Positions 25,526 through 36,571 of a stretch of DNA of 64,000 nt are shown one piece after another. Below the pieces are notes generated by a model that was not told the origin of the DNA, did no database searches, and saw nothing but the letters and a program-made list of their open reading frames with translations. Location of the stretch: contig NZ_FNTG01000001.1 of NCBI RefSeq assembly GCF_900104795.1, forward strand, positions 4,650,001 to 4,714,000, written 5' to 3'. Within the stretch, counting starts at the first letter, position 1. Each line of letters starts with the position of its first letter. Source of the stretch: Burkholderia sp. WP9. GTDB lineage: Bacteria; Pseudomonadota; Gammaproteobacteria; Burkholderiales; Burkholderiaceae. The position numbers were made by a program, and so were the translations under genes.

Positions 25526-26881
25526 TCAAGCCGCGATTTTCGCCGCGCCGGATGCATGTTGCCGAACATCGTCGCGGCGATGCACGCGCTTGCCGGCCGC
25601 ATACGTTTCGTAGATCGCGCGATCGTCGCCGAGCAGCGCGAACGCGAACAGCAGTTCCTCCAGCGATTCGGTGCGCGCGGTGCGGCGCGCGAGCAACGGC
25701 GTCGCGCGCGGATCGAGCACGACGAAGTCCGCTTCCGACTTCGGCTTTAGCGTGCCGACCTTGTCCGCGAGGTCGAGCGCTTCGGCCGCGCCTGCGGTGG
25801 CCAGATAGAACATGCGCGTGGCCGTCAGATGATGGCCGGTCAGACGCGCGACCTTGTGCGCTTCGTTCATGGTCTGCAACATCGAAAACGAGGTGCCGCC
25901 GCCTACGTCCGTCGCCAGCGCGATCGGCATGCCGGCTTTATCGGCCTTGTCGAAGTCGAACAGGCCGCTGCCGAGGAACAGATTTGAAGTCGGGCAGTGC
26001 GAGGCGACCGTGCCGGTTTGCGCCATCCGCTTGCGGTCTTCTTCGTCGAGGTGGATGCAATGGCCGTACACGGCACGGCGGCGCAGCAGCCCGTAGTGAT
26101 CGTAGATGTCCAGATAGCTGCGGTGGCCCGGGAACAGATCGGCGACCCATTTCACCTCGTCGTGATTTTCCGCGACATGGCTCTGGATGAAGACGTCCGG
26201 ATGCTTGCCCGCCAGCACGCCGCATGCTTCCAGTTGCGCTTCGGTGGAAGTCGGCGCGAAACGCGGCGTGAGCGCGTACATCTGGCGGCCGCGATTGTGC
26301 CAGCGGCCGATCAGCTCGGCGCTGTCGTCATAGCCCGACTGCGCGGTGTCGCGCAGGAACTCGGGGCAGTTGCGGTCCATCAGCACCTTGCCCGCCACCA
26401 TGCGCAGATTGCGTGCTTCGCTCTCGGTGAAGAGCGCGTCGGCCGATTCCTTATGGACCGTGCAATACACGAGCGCGGTGGTCGTGCCGCACGCCAGCAG
26501 TTCTTCGACGAAAAAGCTCGCCGTGTCGCGCGCATAGGTCGGGTCGGTAAAGCGGCGCTCGGTCGGGAACGTGTACGTCTCCAGCCACGGCAGCAAACCC
26601 GGCGCGGGTGAGGCGATCATGTCCGTCTGCGGATAGTGAATGTGCGTGTCGATAAAGCCCGGCACGATCAGCTTGTCGCGCATCTCCACGACCGGGGTGC
26701 CGGGCGCGAGTTGCGGCGCGAGCGCAGCATAGGCGCCCGCGGCGACGACATGGCCGTCTTCGACGATCAGCAGGCCGTCCTCGTTGAAGACCGCCGCGTT
26801 GGGCGATTGCGCGGGATCGCCGTTGAAGGTCAGCAGTTGCGCGCGGAATGCCGATTGGCCTGCTTTAGCCGATTGAGTCAT
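25526..26881 (-). CDS. guaD: Guanine deaminase
   Basis: A 451-residue amidohydrolase converting guanine to xanthine. It has the metal-binding PGFIDTHIHYPQ, the QSHVAEN block with its zinc-binding His, YGHCIHLDEEDRKRM, and ATDVGGGTSFSML with the catalytic Asp. The start at MTQSAKAGQ (26881) is preferred; an upstream GTG in the same frame would add 22 residues unlike the family. It is the last gene of a purine operon on this strand, 105 bases after the adenine deaminase-like gene. Confidence 0.95.
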   Translation of the reverse strand: MTQSAKAGQSAFRAQLLTFNGDPAQSPNAAVFNEDGLLIVEDGHVVAAGAYAALAPQLAPGTPVVEMRDKLIVPGFIDTHIHYPQTDMIASPAPGLLPWLETYTFPTERRFTDPTYARDTASFFVEELLACGTTTALVYCTVHKESADALFTESEARNLRMVAGKVLMDRNCPEFLRDTAQSGYDDSAELIGRWHNRGRQMYALTPRFAPTSTEAQLEACGVLAGKHPDVFIQSHVAENHDEVKWVADLFPGHRSYLDIYDHYGLLRRRAVYGHCIHLDEEDRKRMAQTGTVASHCPTSNLFLGSGLFDFDKADKAGMPIALATDVGGGTSFSMLQTMNEAHKVARLTGHHLTATRMFYLATAGAAEALDLADKVGTLKPKSEADFVVLDPRATPLLARRTARTESLEELLFAFALLGDDRAIYETYAAGKRVHRRDDVRQHASGAAKIAA

Positions 26882-26986
26882 GGAAAAACCGTCTCCGAAT
26901 GTGAAAAGCTGAACAGCGCGGACGACGGTTCGATCGAGAGTGCTCACATGAACCCTTGCCGCCGCCGGCTGCGATACATCGGCCCG

Positions 26987-28045
<1,059 letters not shown>

Positions 28046-28123
28046 TCAGGAGTTCGTTGGAATGGTTTCGCGCCGGATGCACTAGCTCGATGGCGATGCG
28101 GCCGTGTTTCGCGCCGCCGGGCA

Positions 28124-29140
28124 TCACACCGTCTGCGCGGCGTGATGCGTGCCCGCGTTCGCCTCGACGGCTTGCAACACCTGCGCCGCCGCCGAGATCG
28201 CGATGATCTCCGGCGACTTGTCGACGATGCCGTCCACGCCGAGCGGGCACTTCATCCGCGCGATCAGCGACGGATCGAGACCGCGCGCGGCCAGCCGGTG
28301 TTCGAACTGCTTGCGCTTGCTGTGCGAGCCGATCATGCCGAAGAACGCGAAGTCGCCACGCCGCAAAATGCGTTCGGCCAACTCGAGATCGAGCGCATGG
28401 TTGTGCGTCATCACGATGAAGTACGTGTTCGGCGCGGCCTGGTCGATCGCTTCGTCGGGCGCGTCGTTCGGGTCGATCTTCACGTTCGGCGCGTGCAGCG
28501 ATTCAGCGGGCGGAAATTGCGCGTCGCGCTCGTCCACCCAGCGGACCGCGCAAGGCAGCGTGGCCAGCACGCGGACCAGCGCGGCTCCCACATGCCCGGC
28601 GCCGAACAGCACGACCGCGAAGTCGCCTGGCGCGATGGTTTCGGTGAGCAGCGCGCCGCTGTCGTCGAAACCGGCGCCGTCCCACAGCAGGCAGTCAGCG
28701 GCGTCGACGCCCGGCTCGGGGTCGGACAGCATCACCGCATCCGGTGCGGGGCCGAATGATACGCTACGCACCGTCGAAAGGCCCGCGGCCACACGTTTCG
28801 CGAGCGACGTGATCCAGCCGAGGTCGCCGACATCGAGCCGCTCGAAAGCGACGATCACCGCGCCCCCGCAGCATTGGCCGAGGCTTGGGCCGAGCGCGAA
28901 GCGTTCCAGCCGGCGCATGTGCGGCGAACGCATGCCGTCGCGCAGCACCTGGCGCGCGGTCTCGATGGCTTTCCATTCGAGATGCCCGCCGCCGATCGTG
29001 TGTTTCGCCGAATCGCGCGTGACGATCATCTTGGTGCCGGCTTCGCGGGGCGCCGAACCTTCGACGCGCGCGACCGTCACCAGCACGGCGGCGTCGCCGT
29101 GCGCGAGCAGTTGTTGCAGGTCAGGTAGCCAGGCTTGCAT
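28124..29140 (-). CDS. xdhC: XdhC, molybdenum cofactor insertion chaperone of xanthine dehydrogenase
   Basis: A 338-residue XdhC/CoxI-family protein with an N-terminal domain (VEGSAPREAGTKM, then QCCGGAV) and a C-terminal Rossmann domain (VLFGAGHVGAALVRVL). It binds the molybdenum cofactor, promotes its sulfuration and delivers it to XdhB. It lies 96 bases after xdhB, the usual position in xdhABC operons. Confidence 0.95.
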   Translation of the reverse strand: MQAWLPDLQQLLAHGDAAVLVTVARVEGSAPREAGTKMIVTRDSAKHTIGGGHLEWKAIETARQVLRDGMRSPHMRRLERFALGPSLGQCCGGAVIVAFERLDVGDLGWITSLAKRVAAGLSTVRSVSFGPAPDAVMLSDPEPGVDAADCLLWDGAGFDDSGALLTETIAPGDFAVVLFGAGHVGAALVRVLATLPCAVRWVDERDAQFPPAESLHAPNVKIDPNDAPDEAIDQAAPNTYFIVMTHNHALDLELAERILRRGDFAFFGMIGSHSKRKQFEHRLAARGLDPSLIARMKCPLGVDGIVDKSPEIIAISAAAQVLQAVEANAGTHHAAQTV

Positions 29141-29236
29141 CCGGCGTTCTCCATACAGGGCCGCGCGGGGTGTCCGTGCGGCCGGTTGACTGTGGGCCGA
29201 CGCGTTCGTGTCGCGTCAGACCTTGGGGTTATCGTT

Positions 29237-31657
29237 TCACGCGGTCGTGTCGGTCGTGTCGGTCGTCGCGGGTTCCGTTGCCGATTGAGGCGCGAGCGGC
29301 GGCTGCAATGCATCCAGTGCGTCGAGAATCGCTTCGGGCGTGGCCGGCGCGCGCAACGGCGGCGCGTCGCGCGCGTCCGGCACCGCGGCCGCGATCGCGT
29401 CGCGAATCGCGAGGAACACGGAGAACGGCAACAGCAACGGCGGCTCGCCAACCGCCTTCGAACGGAACACGGTCGGCTCGGCGTTGCGGTTCTGATAGAG
29501 CTGAACGTGGAATGCAGCGGGCGTGTCGCTCACCGCGGGAATCTTGTATGTGGACGGCGCGTGCGTCATCAGGCGGCCGTCGCGGTTCCACCAGAGTTCT
29601 TCGGTGGTGAGCCAGCCCATGCCCTGAATGAAGCCGCCTTCCACCTGGCCGATATCGATCGCGGGATTGATCGACTGGCCGGCGTCGTGCAGCACGTCCG
29701 CGCGCACCAGTTTCCATTCGCCAGTCAACGTGTCGATCACGACTTCCGACACCGCCGCGCCGTAGGCGAAGTAGTAGAACGGGTGACCGGTCAGCGTTTT
29801 TGCATCCCAATGCACTTTCGGCGTGGTGTAGAAACCGTCCGACCACAACTGCACGCGCGCCAGATATGCCGCGCCGACCAGTTGTTCGAACGGCATCGCG
29901 CCGCCGTTCACCGACACCTGGCCATTGGCGAATTGCACGTCGCCGGCGCAGCCGCCGAGCTGTTTGGACGCGAGTTCGGCGAGCCTTGCGCGGATCGTTT
30001 TCGCCGCGGCTTCGGCGGCTTTGCCGTTCAGGTCGCTGCCGGTGGAGGCCGCGGTCGCGGAGGTGTTCGCGATCTTGGAAGTATCGGTTGCGGTGACCCG
30101 CACGCGGGAGAGCGGCAAGCCGAGCTCATTGGCCACCACTTGCGCGACTTTGGTGTTAAGCCCTTGGCCCATCTCCGTGCCGCCGTGATTGACGAGTACC
30201 GAGCCGTCTTTGTACACATGCACCAGCGCGCCGGCCTGATTCAGAAACGGCACGTTGAACGAAATGCCGAACTTCACCGGCGAAAACGCGAGGCCGCGCT
30301 TGAGCACCGGACTGCCTGCGTTGAATGCCGCGATCGCTTTGCGGCGCGCGCGATAGTCGCTGGTGCCGAGGAGTTCGTCGGTCAGCGGCGCGATGATGTT
30401 GTCTTCGACGCGCTGCCCATACGGCGTCGTATCGCGCTCGCCGATGCCGTAGTAGTTGGCGAGGCGCACGTCGAGCGGATCGCAGTGCAACTGGCGCGCG
30501 ATGCTGTCGAGCATCACTTCCATCACGAGTGCGCCTTGCGGGCCGCCAAAGCCGCGGAACGCGGTGTTCGATTGCGTGTTGGTCTTGCAGCACAGCGCGA
30601 CGATGTCGACATCGGACAGATAGTACGCGTTGTCGAAGTGGCACACTGCGCGCGTGGCGACCGCACCCGACAGGTCGGCGGAATAGCCCGCGCGCAACGC
30701 GATTTCCACGCGCGCGCCGAGAATGCGGCCGCTCTCGTCGAAGCCCGCTTCGTAGGTATAGACCGCGTCGTGGCGCTTGCCGGTGATCATGAAATCGTCG
30801 TCGCGGTCGGCGCGCAGTTTGACCGGACGGCGCAGCCGTTTCGCCGCGAGCGAGGCAACGCAGGCGAACAGCGCCGATTGCGATTCCTTGCCGCCGAAGC
30901 CGCCGCCCATGCGCCGGCATTCGCACACCACGTTATGCGCCGGCCAGTCGAGCATATGCGCGACCACCTGCTGCATTTCGCTCGGATGCTGGGTCGAGCT
31001 GTAGACGAGCATGCCGTCCATTTCCTTCGGCACCGCGTACGCGATCTGACCTTCCAGATAGAACTGTTCCTGGCCACCGACTTCGAACGTGCCGCTGATC
31101 CGGTTCGGTGCGGCGGCGATCTTTGCATCCGGTTCGCCGCGCTTCAGATGCAGGGGCGGGAGCACGAACTGCTTGGCGGCCTTTGCCTCGGCGGGCGTGA
31201 GGATGGCTTCGAGCGGCTCGTAGCGGATCACGTCGTCGCTCTTTGCGAGTGCGGCGGCGCGGCGTGCGAGTTCGTGACTTTCGGCGATCACGGCGAAGAC
31301 CGGCTGGCCGAGATACAGCACTTCATCGACCGCGAGAATCGGGTCGTCGTGCAGCACCGGGCCGCAATTGTTCTCGCCGGGAATGTCTTCGGCGGTCAGC
31401 ACGGCAATCACGCCCGGCGCTTGTCTGACGGCGTCCAGATCCATCGACACGATTCGCGCGTGCGCGTGTCGCGACAGGCCGAGCGCCGCGTGCAGCGTGC
31501 CTTGAAGTTCGGGCACGTCGTCCGTGTAGGTGGCTTCGCCGCTCACATGCAGCGCAGCCGATTCATGCGGCAGCGACACGCCGATCGATGCGTCGCTTTC
31601 ATGAGCGGCGGCAGCGTGCCCTGCGGCGGGGTCGACGAAAGCATCGGTCCGGTTCAT
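29237..31657 (-). CDS. xdhB: Xanthine dehydrogenase, molybdopterin-binding subunit
   Basis: An 806-residue large subunit carrying the molybdenum site. Visible motifs are GGQEQFYLEGQ, RRMGGGFGGKE (cofactor contact), AFRGFGGPQG with the substrate-binding Arg, and the GGTEMGQGLNTK cofactor loop. The catalytic Glu should lie near the end in AVGEPPLLL. It oxidises hypoxanthine to xanthine to urate together with XdhA. The ATG at 31657 overlaps the xdhA stop (TGATG). The C-terminus has a short Thr/Asp tail. Confidence 0.96.
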   Translation of the reverse strand: MNRTDAFVDPAAGHAAAAHESDASIGVSLPHESAALHVSGEATYTDDVPELQGTLHAALGLSRHAHARIVSMDLDAVRQAPGVIAVLTAEDIPGENNCGPVLHDDPILAVDEVLYLGQPVFAVIAESHELARRAAALAKSDDVIRYEPLEAILTPAEAKAAKQFVLPPLHLKRGEPDAKIAAAPNRISGTFEVGGQEQFYLEGQIAYAVPKEMDGMLVYSSTQHPSEMQQVVAHMLDWPAHNVVCECRRMGGGFGGKESQSALFACVASLAAKRLRRPVKLRADRDDDFMITGKRHDAVYTYEAGFDESGRILGARVEIALRAGYSADLSGAVATRAVCHFDNAYYLSDVDIVALCCKTNTQSNTAFRGFGGPQGALVMEVMLDSIARQLHCDPLDVRLANYYGIGERDTTPYGQRVEDNIIAPLTDELLGTSDYRARRKAIAAFNAGSPVLKRGLAFSPVKFGISFNVPFLNQAGALVHVYKDGSVLVNHGGTEMGQGLNTKVAQVVANELGLPLSRVRVTATDTSKIANTSATAASTGSDLNGKAAEAAAKTIRARLAELASKQLGGCAGDVQFANGQVSVNGGAMPFEQLVGAAYLARVQLWSDGFYTTPKVHWDAKTLTGHPFYYFAYGAAVSEVVIDTLTGEWKLVRADVLHDAGQSINPAIDIGQVEGGFIQGMGWLTTEELWWNRDGRLMTHAPSTYKIPAVSDTPAAFHVQLYQNRNAEPTVFRSKAVGEPPLLLPFSVFLAIRDAIAAAVPDARDAPPLRAPATPEAILDALDALQPPLAPQSATEPATTDTTDTTA

Positions 31658-33204
31658 CACGACGGCTCCTTCGCAACGGCGGCGTCCGGCGCGCCGGCTT
31701 CGAACGCGAACGCATTCACGTCGAAGAGGGCGAGGGGCGCGTCATCGCGCGTTTCGAGGTGGAAGCGCCACAACAGATTGCGCGCCACTTTCAGCCGGTA
31801 GGCGCTCGAAGCGCGCATGTCGGTGAGCGGCTGGTAATCGGCGACGAGCGCATTCATGGCTTGCCGCGCGGTGCTTTCGTCCCATGTTGCGCCATTCAAG
31901 GCCGCTTCGGTTTGCGCGGCCCGCTGCGGCGTGGCGGCCATGCCGCCGAACGCGATGCGAGCTTCCTCAATGCTCCCGTTTGCGCCGACGTGCAGCGCGA
32001 ACGCCGCGCACACGGCCGAGATGTCCTGATCGTAGCGCTTCGACACCTTATAGGTGCGAAAGCGCAGATTGCCCACCGGCCGCGGCACGCGCAGCGCCGC
32101 GACGAACTCGCCGGCGGCGAGCGCGGTTTTCTGATAGCCAAGGTAGAACGCATCGAGCGGGAGCGTGCGGGATTGCGGACCGTGGCGCAGCACGACTTCC
32201 GCGCCGAGCGCGAGCAGCGCCGGCATCGAATCGCCGATCGGCGAGCCGTTCGCGACGTTGCCGCCGAGCGTGCCGGCATTGCGGATCGGCAGCGACGCGA
32301 AGCGCGTCCACAGTTCGGCGAGTTCGGGGTAGTCGACGGCGAGTGCCGCGTACGCGTCTTCGAGTGTGACGGCGGCGCCGATGGTCAGCGTCTGCGCGTC
32401 GCGCTCGATCGTCTTCAATTCGGCGACGTTGCCGATATACAGAATGTCGCCGAGATCGCGGAATTGCTTGGTGACCCACAGGCCGACGTCCGTGCTGCCG
32501 GCAAGCAGTCGTGCATGCGGATGGTCGGCGCGCAGTTTGGCGAAGGCATCCAACGAGATCGGCGCATAAAAGGCGGGTGAGCCGAACTCGACGCCGCGCG
32601 TGTCGGGTGCATGGTATTCGAAGGTGTCGCGCCGTTGCAGTGCGCGCAGCTTGTCCGCGACGGCCTGGCGGTCGAGCGTCACGCGCGGATATTGCGGGTA
32701 GTCGAACATCTTCTGCGAGGCGTCGACAATCGGCCGGTAGCCAGTGCAGCGACACAGATTGCCGGAAAGCGCGGCGTTGATTTCATCGCGGGTGGGCAGG
32801 CCGGCGGCGGCCGGCTGGTTTTCGTACAGCGCCCACATCGACATGACGAAGCCGGGCGTGCAGAAGCCGCATTGCGAACCGTGGCAGTCGACCATGGCTT
32901 GCTGCACGGGATGCAGCGCGCCGTCGGCGGCGCGCAGGTCTTCGACCGTGAACAGCGCGCGGCCGTCGAGCGTGGGCAGGAACTGGATGCAGGCGTTGAC
33001 CGCTTTCAGCGCGAGGCCGCCGTGCGCGTCCAGTTCACCGACGACGACCGTGCAGGCGCCGCAGTCGCCTTCCGCACAGCCTTCCTTGGTGCCGGTGCAA
33101 TGCAGATCCTCGCGCAGATGCTGAAGCACGGTGCGCGACGCAGGGACGTCCGCAACCTCACGGACGGACCCCTGGTGATAAAAGCGGATGGTTTGCGTTG
33201 TCAT
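31657..33204 (-). CDS. xdhA: Xanthine dehydrogenase, iron-sulfur/FAD subunit
   Basis: A 515-residue subunit. The N-terminal plant-type [2Fe-2S] domain has GCAEGDCGACTVV; the second cluster domain has GSQCGFCTPGF and GNLCRCTGY. The FAD domain begins near residue 190 (LLAGSTDVGLWVTK, NAGTLGGNVANGSPIGD). It passes electrons from the molybdenum site to NAD+. The start at MTTQTIRFYH (33204) is preferred over 28 extra upstream codons. It is the first gene of a five-gene purine operon. The 290 bases upstream hold its promoter, which I could not pin down. Confidence 0.96.
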   Translation of the reverse strand: MTTQTIRFYHQGSVREVADVPASRTVLQHLREDLHCTGTKEGCAEGDCGACTVVVGELDAHGGLALKAVNACIQFLPTLDGRALFTVEDLRAADGALHPVQQAMVDCHGSQCGFCTPGFVMSMWALYENQPAAAGLPTRDEINAALSGNLCRCTGYRPIVDASQKMFDYPQYPRVTLDRQAVADKLRALQRRDTFEYHAPDTRGVEFGSPAFYAPISLDAFAKLRADHPHARLLAGSTDVGLWVTKQFRDLGDILYIGNVAELKTIERDAQTLTIGAAVTLEDAYAALAVDYPELAELWTRFASLPIRNAGTLGGNVANGSPIGDSMPALLALGAEVVLRHGPQSRTLPLDAFYLGYQKTALAAGEFVAALRVPRPVGNLRFRTYKVSKRYDQDISAVCAAFALHVGANGSIEEARIAFGGMAATPQRAAQTEAALNGATWDESTARQAMNALVADYQPLTDMRASSAYRLKVARNLLWRFHLETRDDAPLALFDVNAFAFEAGAPDAAVAKEPS

Positions 33205-33492
33205 GGCGAATCCGAAAGACAGTGCGGACCGGGCGCGCGTTACGCATGGGGTCGCGCCGAAGCCGGCCTCGCGCACGTAGATCGCCATCCAGGTTCGACG
33301 ATAGCATTACCTTGTCCCAAAAATATTTCCGATGTCGCATGAAGCTTATTCGGAAGCGGTCATGAGATAAGTACGATTCGCGTTAAGGCCGGAAGTTGCG
33401 TAGGGTGGGGCGCGGGCGGAAAGTCACGCGGGGCGGGGGACGGCGAGGTAAAACGGACGCCGCCCAGCCGCCGGATGCGGGGATCGTGGACG

Positions 33493-33542
33493 AAAAAACG
33501 CCGGATTTCGCGCTGCCGTGGGTGGCGGCACGAAATCCGGCG
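33493..33542 (-). terminator. Intrinsic terminator of dsbB
   Basis: On the minus strand an 18-base stem with two non-Watson-Crick positions (outer arms 33541-33531 and 33510-33500, GCCGGATTTCG with its complement) is followed by GTTTTTTCG. It lies about 55 bases beyond the dsbB stop. Confidence 0.85.
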
Positions 33543-33595
33543 CTAATCCGTGCAGTGCGGCAAAGGCGGCAAAGGCCGCGATGGCACCAGCCCGA

Positions 33596-34153
<558 letters not shown>

Positions 34154-34207
34154 CTAGCGCGAACCCCCGCCCTGCCGCTTATCCTGCTTTTACGACGTAT
34201 TTCCCAA

Positions 34208-35587
34208 TCAGCGAATCGCGTTCAGCACCGCTTCGGCGCCGCGGCCGATCGCCAGCAGCGCGTCGTCGGCGTGCGGCGCGCCGGCCAGCATCAGGCCCAC
34301 GGGTGCGTCGCCGCGCAGGTGGCACGGCAGCGACAGCGCGCAGGTGTCGAGGAAATTGAACACGCTCGGATTGCGCAGAATCAGCGCGTTGGTGCGACCA
34401 AACGCGTCATCGTCCTCGACCAGATCGGCGACGCGCGGCGGCACCACCGGCACCGTCGGCGCCACCACCGCATCGAAACGCTGCCACAACGTGCGCGCGG
34501 CTTCGGCGAGCATCGCCTCGCGTTCGGCGAGCAGATCCAGATAGTCGGCGGCGCTGGCCGGCTGACCTTTCAGAATGCGCACCAGCACGCGCGGGTCGTA
34601 TTGGTCACGATGCTTTTCCAGCAGCGGACGATGCCACGCATACGCCTCGATCGGCGAGAACCCGAAGCGGTTGATCTCGGGCAAACGGTCGAGCGGTGCG
34701 AAACGCACCTCGCTGACAATCGCGCCGGCCGCTTCCAGATGTTTGAGCGCCGTGTCGACCGCCGCGGCGACCGCCGGCTCCACGCCGTCGGTCACGAAAT
34801 TCGTCAGTACGCCAAGTCGCACGCCTTCGAGCGGGCGGGCGGCCGGAATGCGCGGCTCGAGCCCGGCCAGCATGCGGTCCACCAGCGCGCAGCACGCCAC
34901 CGACACGCCGATCGGCCCGAACGAATCGAGCGTCGATGAAAGCGGCACGCCGCCTTGTTTGGGGATGCGGTCGGCGGTCGGTTTGAAGCCGGTCAGGCCG
35001 CACAGCGCCGCCGGAATGCGGATCGAGCCGCCGGTATCGGTGCCGAGCGCGATCGCCGCCATGCCGTCCGCGACGGAAGCCGCCGCGCCCGACGACGAAC
35101 CGCCCGAAATCCGCTCATCGCCCTTCACGCCGCGCTGGTACGGGGACAGCGGATTGCCGTAGTGCGGGTTCAGGCCCAGTCCGGAAAACGCGAACTCGCT
35201 CATGTTGGTGCGGCCAACGAGCACGGCGCCGGCCCGCTTCAGGCGCGCGACCGCGACGGCGTCCGCCCTGGCGGCGGGGGCGTCGGCGAGCACCACGGAA
35301 CCGGCGCGAGTCGGCTGGCCTTCGATATCGAACAGGTCCTTGACCGACACCGGAATCCCGGCGAGCGGCGACAGCACCGTGCCGGCGGCGCGCAGCCGGT
35401 CGTGCGCGTCGGCGGCGGCGCGGGCGCTGTCCGCGTCGACATGCATGAAGACGGCTGCGCCCTGGCCGGCCGGATCGGCGATCCGCTCGAGCGCCGTCTC
35501 GACGAGCGCGCGACTGGTGGTGCGTCCGGCGCCGAGGTCGGCGGCAAGCTGGGCAAGCGGCGGAAAGGGCGTGAATTCAGTAGCCAT
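34208..35587 (-). CDS. Amidase (amidase signature family)
   Basis: A 459-residue amidase signature enzyme. The catalytic Ser-cisSer-Lys triad is visible: Lys in VSVKDLFD, the Gly/Ser-rich GGSSSGAAASVADG, and the nucleophile in GTDTGGSIRIPA. The start at MATEFTPF (35587) fits the family; the upstream frame overlaps the GntR gene. Substrate is unknown. It sits in a unit with a GntR regulator, an MFS anion symporter and a DUF2848 protein, which suggests uptake and breakdown of one particular amide or carbamate compound. Confidence 0.92.
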   Translation of the reverse strand: MATEFTPFPPLAQLAADLGAGRTTSRALVETALERIADPAGQGAAVFMHVDADSARAAADAHDRLRAAGTVLSPLAGIPVSVKDLFDIEGQPTRAGSVVLADAPAARADAVAVARLKRAGAVLVGRTNMSEFAFSGLGLNPHYGNPLSPYQRGVKGDERISGGSSSGAAASVADGMAAIALGTDTGGSIRIPAALCGLTGFKPTADRIPKQGGVPLSSTLDSFGPIGVSVACCALVDRMLAGLEPRIPAARPLEGVRLGVLTNFVTDGVEPAVAAAVDTALKHLEAAGAIVSEVRFAPLDRLPEINRFGFSPIEAYAWHRPLLEKHRDQYDPRVLVRILKGQPASAADYLDLLAEREAMLAEAARTLWQRFDAVVAPTVPVVPPRVADLVEDDDAFGRTNALILRNPSVFNFLDTCALSLPCHLRGDAPVGLMLAGAPHADDALLAIGRGAEAVLNAIR

Positions 35588-35648
35588 GATGTCGATGGAA
35601 ATCCGGTTGAAGCGCGCGAAGCCGGTGGGTGGGCTCACACGCGGTGGC

Positions 35649-36329
35649 TTAAATGCGATTGAAGAGGGTCGCGCGGAACGCTTCGATATGTTTTTGCACC
35701 GATTGACGCGCGCCTTCGGCATCGCGTTCACGCAGCAGGCGAAACAGTTCGAGATGTTCCTCGTGCACGTCTTCCAGATGATGCGGCTCGGACAGCGAAA
35801 TGAACCAGAAGCGCAGCGAGCGCTCGTGCAACCCGCGCAGGATGTCGGCCAGCACGGGATTGCGCGAGGCGGCCGAGATCGCCAGATGAAACTCGCGGTC
35901 GATATCCATCATGCCTTCGATATCGTGCGCGGCCACGCACACGGCCGAGCGGTCCAGCAGCGCCTGCATCGTGTCGTAATCGTGCTGTTGCGCGTGGCGC
36001 GCGGCCAGCTCGACGCAGTAGCTTTCGTTGACGAGGCGCACGTCGATGATCGCCAGCACGTCGTCGAGCGAAACCGGGCGGACCATGATGCCCTTGCGCG
36101 GCATGATGGTCAGCATGCCTTCGTGCACCAGCCGGTGCAGCGCCTGATGAACCGGTGTCCTGCCGATGCCGGTTAGCGCCATCAGTTCCGCCTCGTTGAG
36201 CACCTCGCTCGGCCGCAGGCGCATGGTAATGATCTCGCGCTTGACGAACGCATACGCCTGCTCGGCGAGACTCGCGGCGGCGGTCGCTCGGGTGGGTCTG
36301 GAAGGGCGGGCGGTCTGCAAAAGCGTCAT
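35649..36329 (-). CDS. GntR-family regulator (FCD/FadR-like)
   Basis: A 226-residue regulator with an N-terminal winged helix (AYAFVKREIITMRLRPSEVLNEAELMALTGIGRTPVHQAL, residues about 27-66). The C-terminal FCD domain has metal-binding His/Asp in DIDREFHLAI and HEEHLELF. It probably senses the substrate of the neighbouring transporter. The start at MTLLQTARP (36329) is preferred; the frame is open far upstream as a shadow of the MFS gene. About 240 bases without a gene separate it from the MFS gene. Confidence 0.92.
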   Translation of the reverse strand: MTLLQTARPSRPTRATAAASLAEQAYAFVKREIITMRLRPSEVLNEAELMALTGIGRTPVHQALHRLVHEGMLTIMPRKGIMVRPVSLDDVLAIIDVRLVNESYCVELAARHAQQHDYDTMQALLDRSAVCVAAHDIEGMMDIDREFHLAISAASRNPVLADILRGLHERSLRFWFISLSEPHHLEDVHEEHLELFRLLRERDAEGARQSVQKHIEAFRATLFNRI

Positions 36330-36571
36330 GTGAAGAGGAAGCGGGCGATGTCGTCCGCATTGTAGAGCAAGGTTTTGCGCGCGCGACGCGCGCCGGATGC
36401 GCAGCGCGGCTGGTGGGCGATCAGCCTGCGCTTTCCAGACGCGGCGCACATGAATCGCAGTCCCGCGCCTGCGTTCTGCGCTTGCGTGCGTTTTGCACGC
36501 CGCCCGTGCTGTTTCGCGCGACCCCCGTATTCTCTGCGGCCACCGCGCCAGATCGCGTTCATCACCGCCTG

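Noticed and set aside
29135..31801. 888-residue open frame antisense to xdhB
   Set aside because: Shadow of xdhB; composition is typical of antisense high-GC frames.
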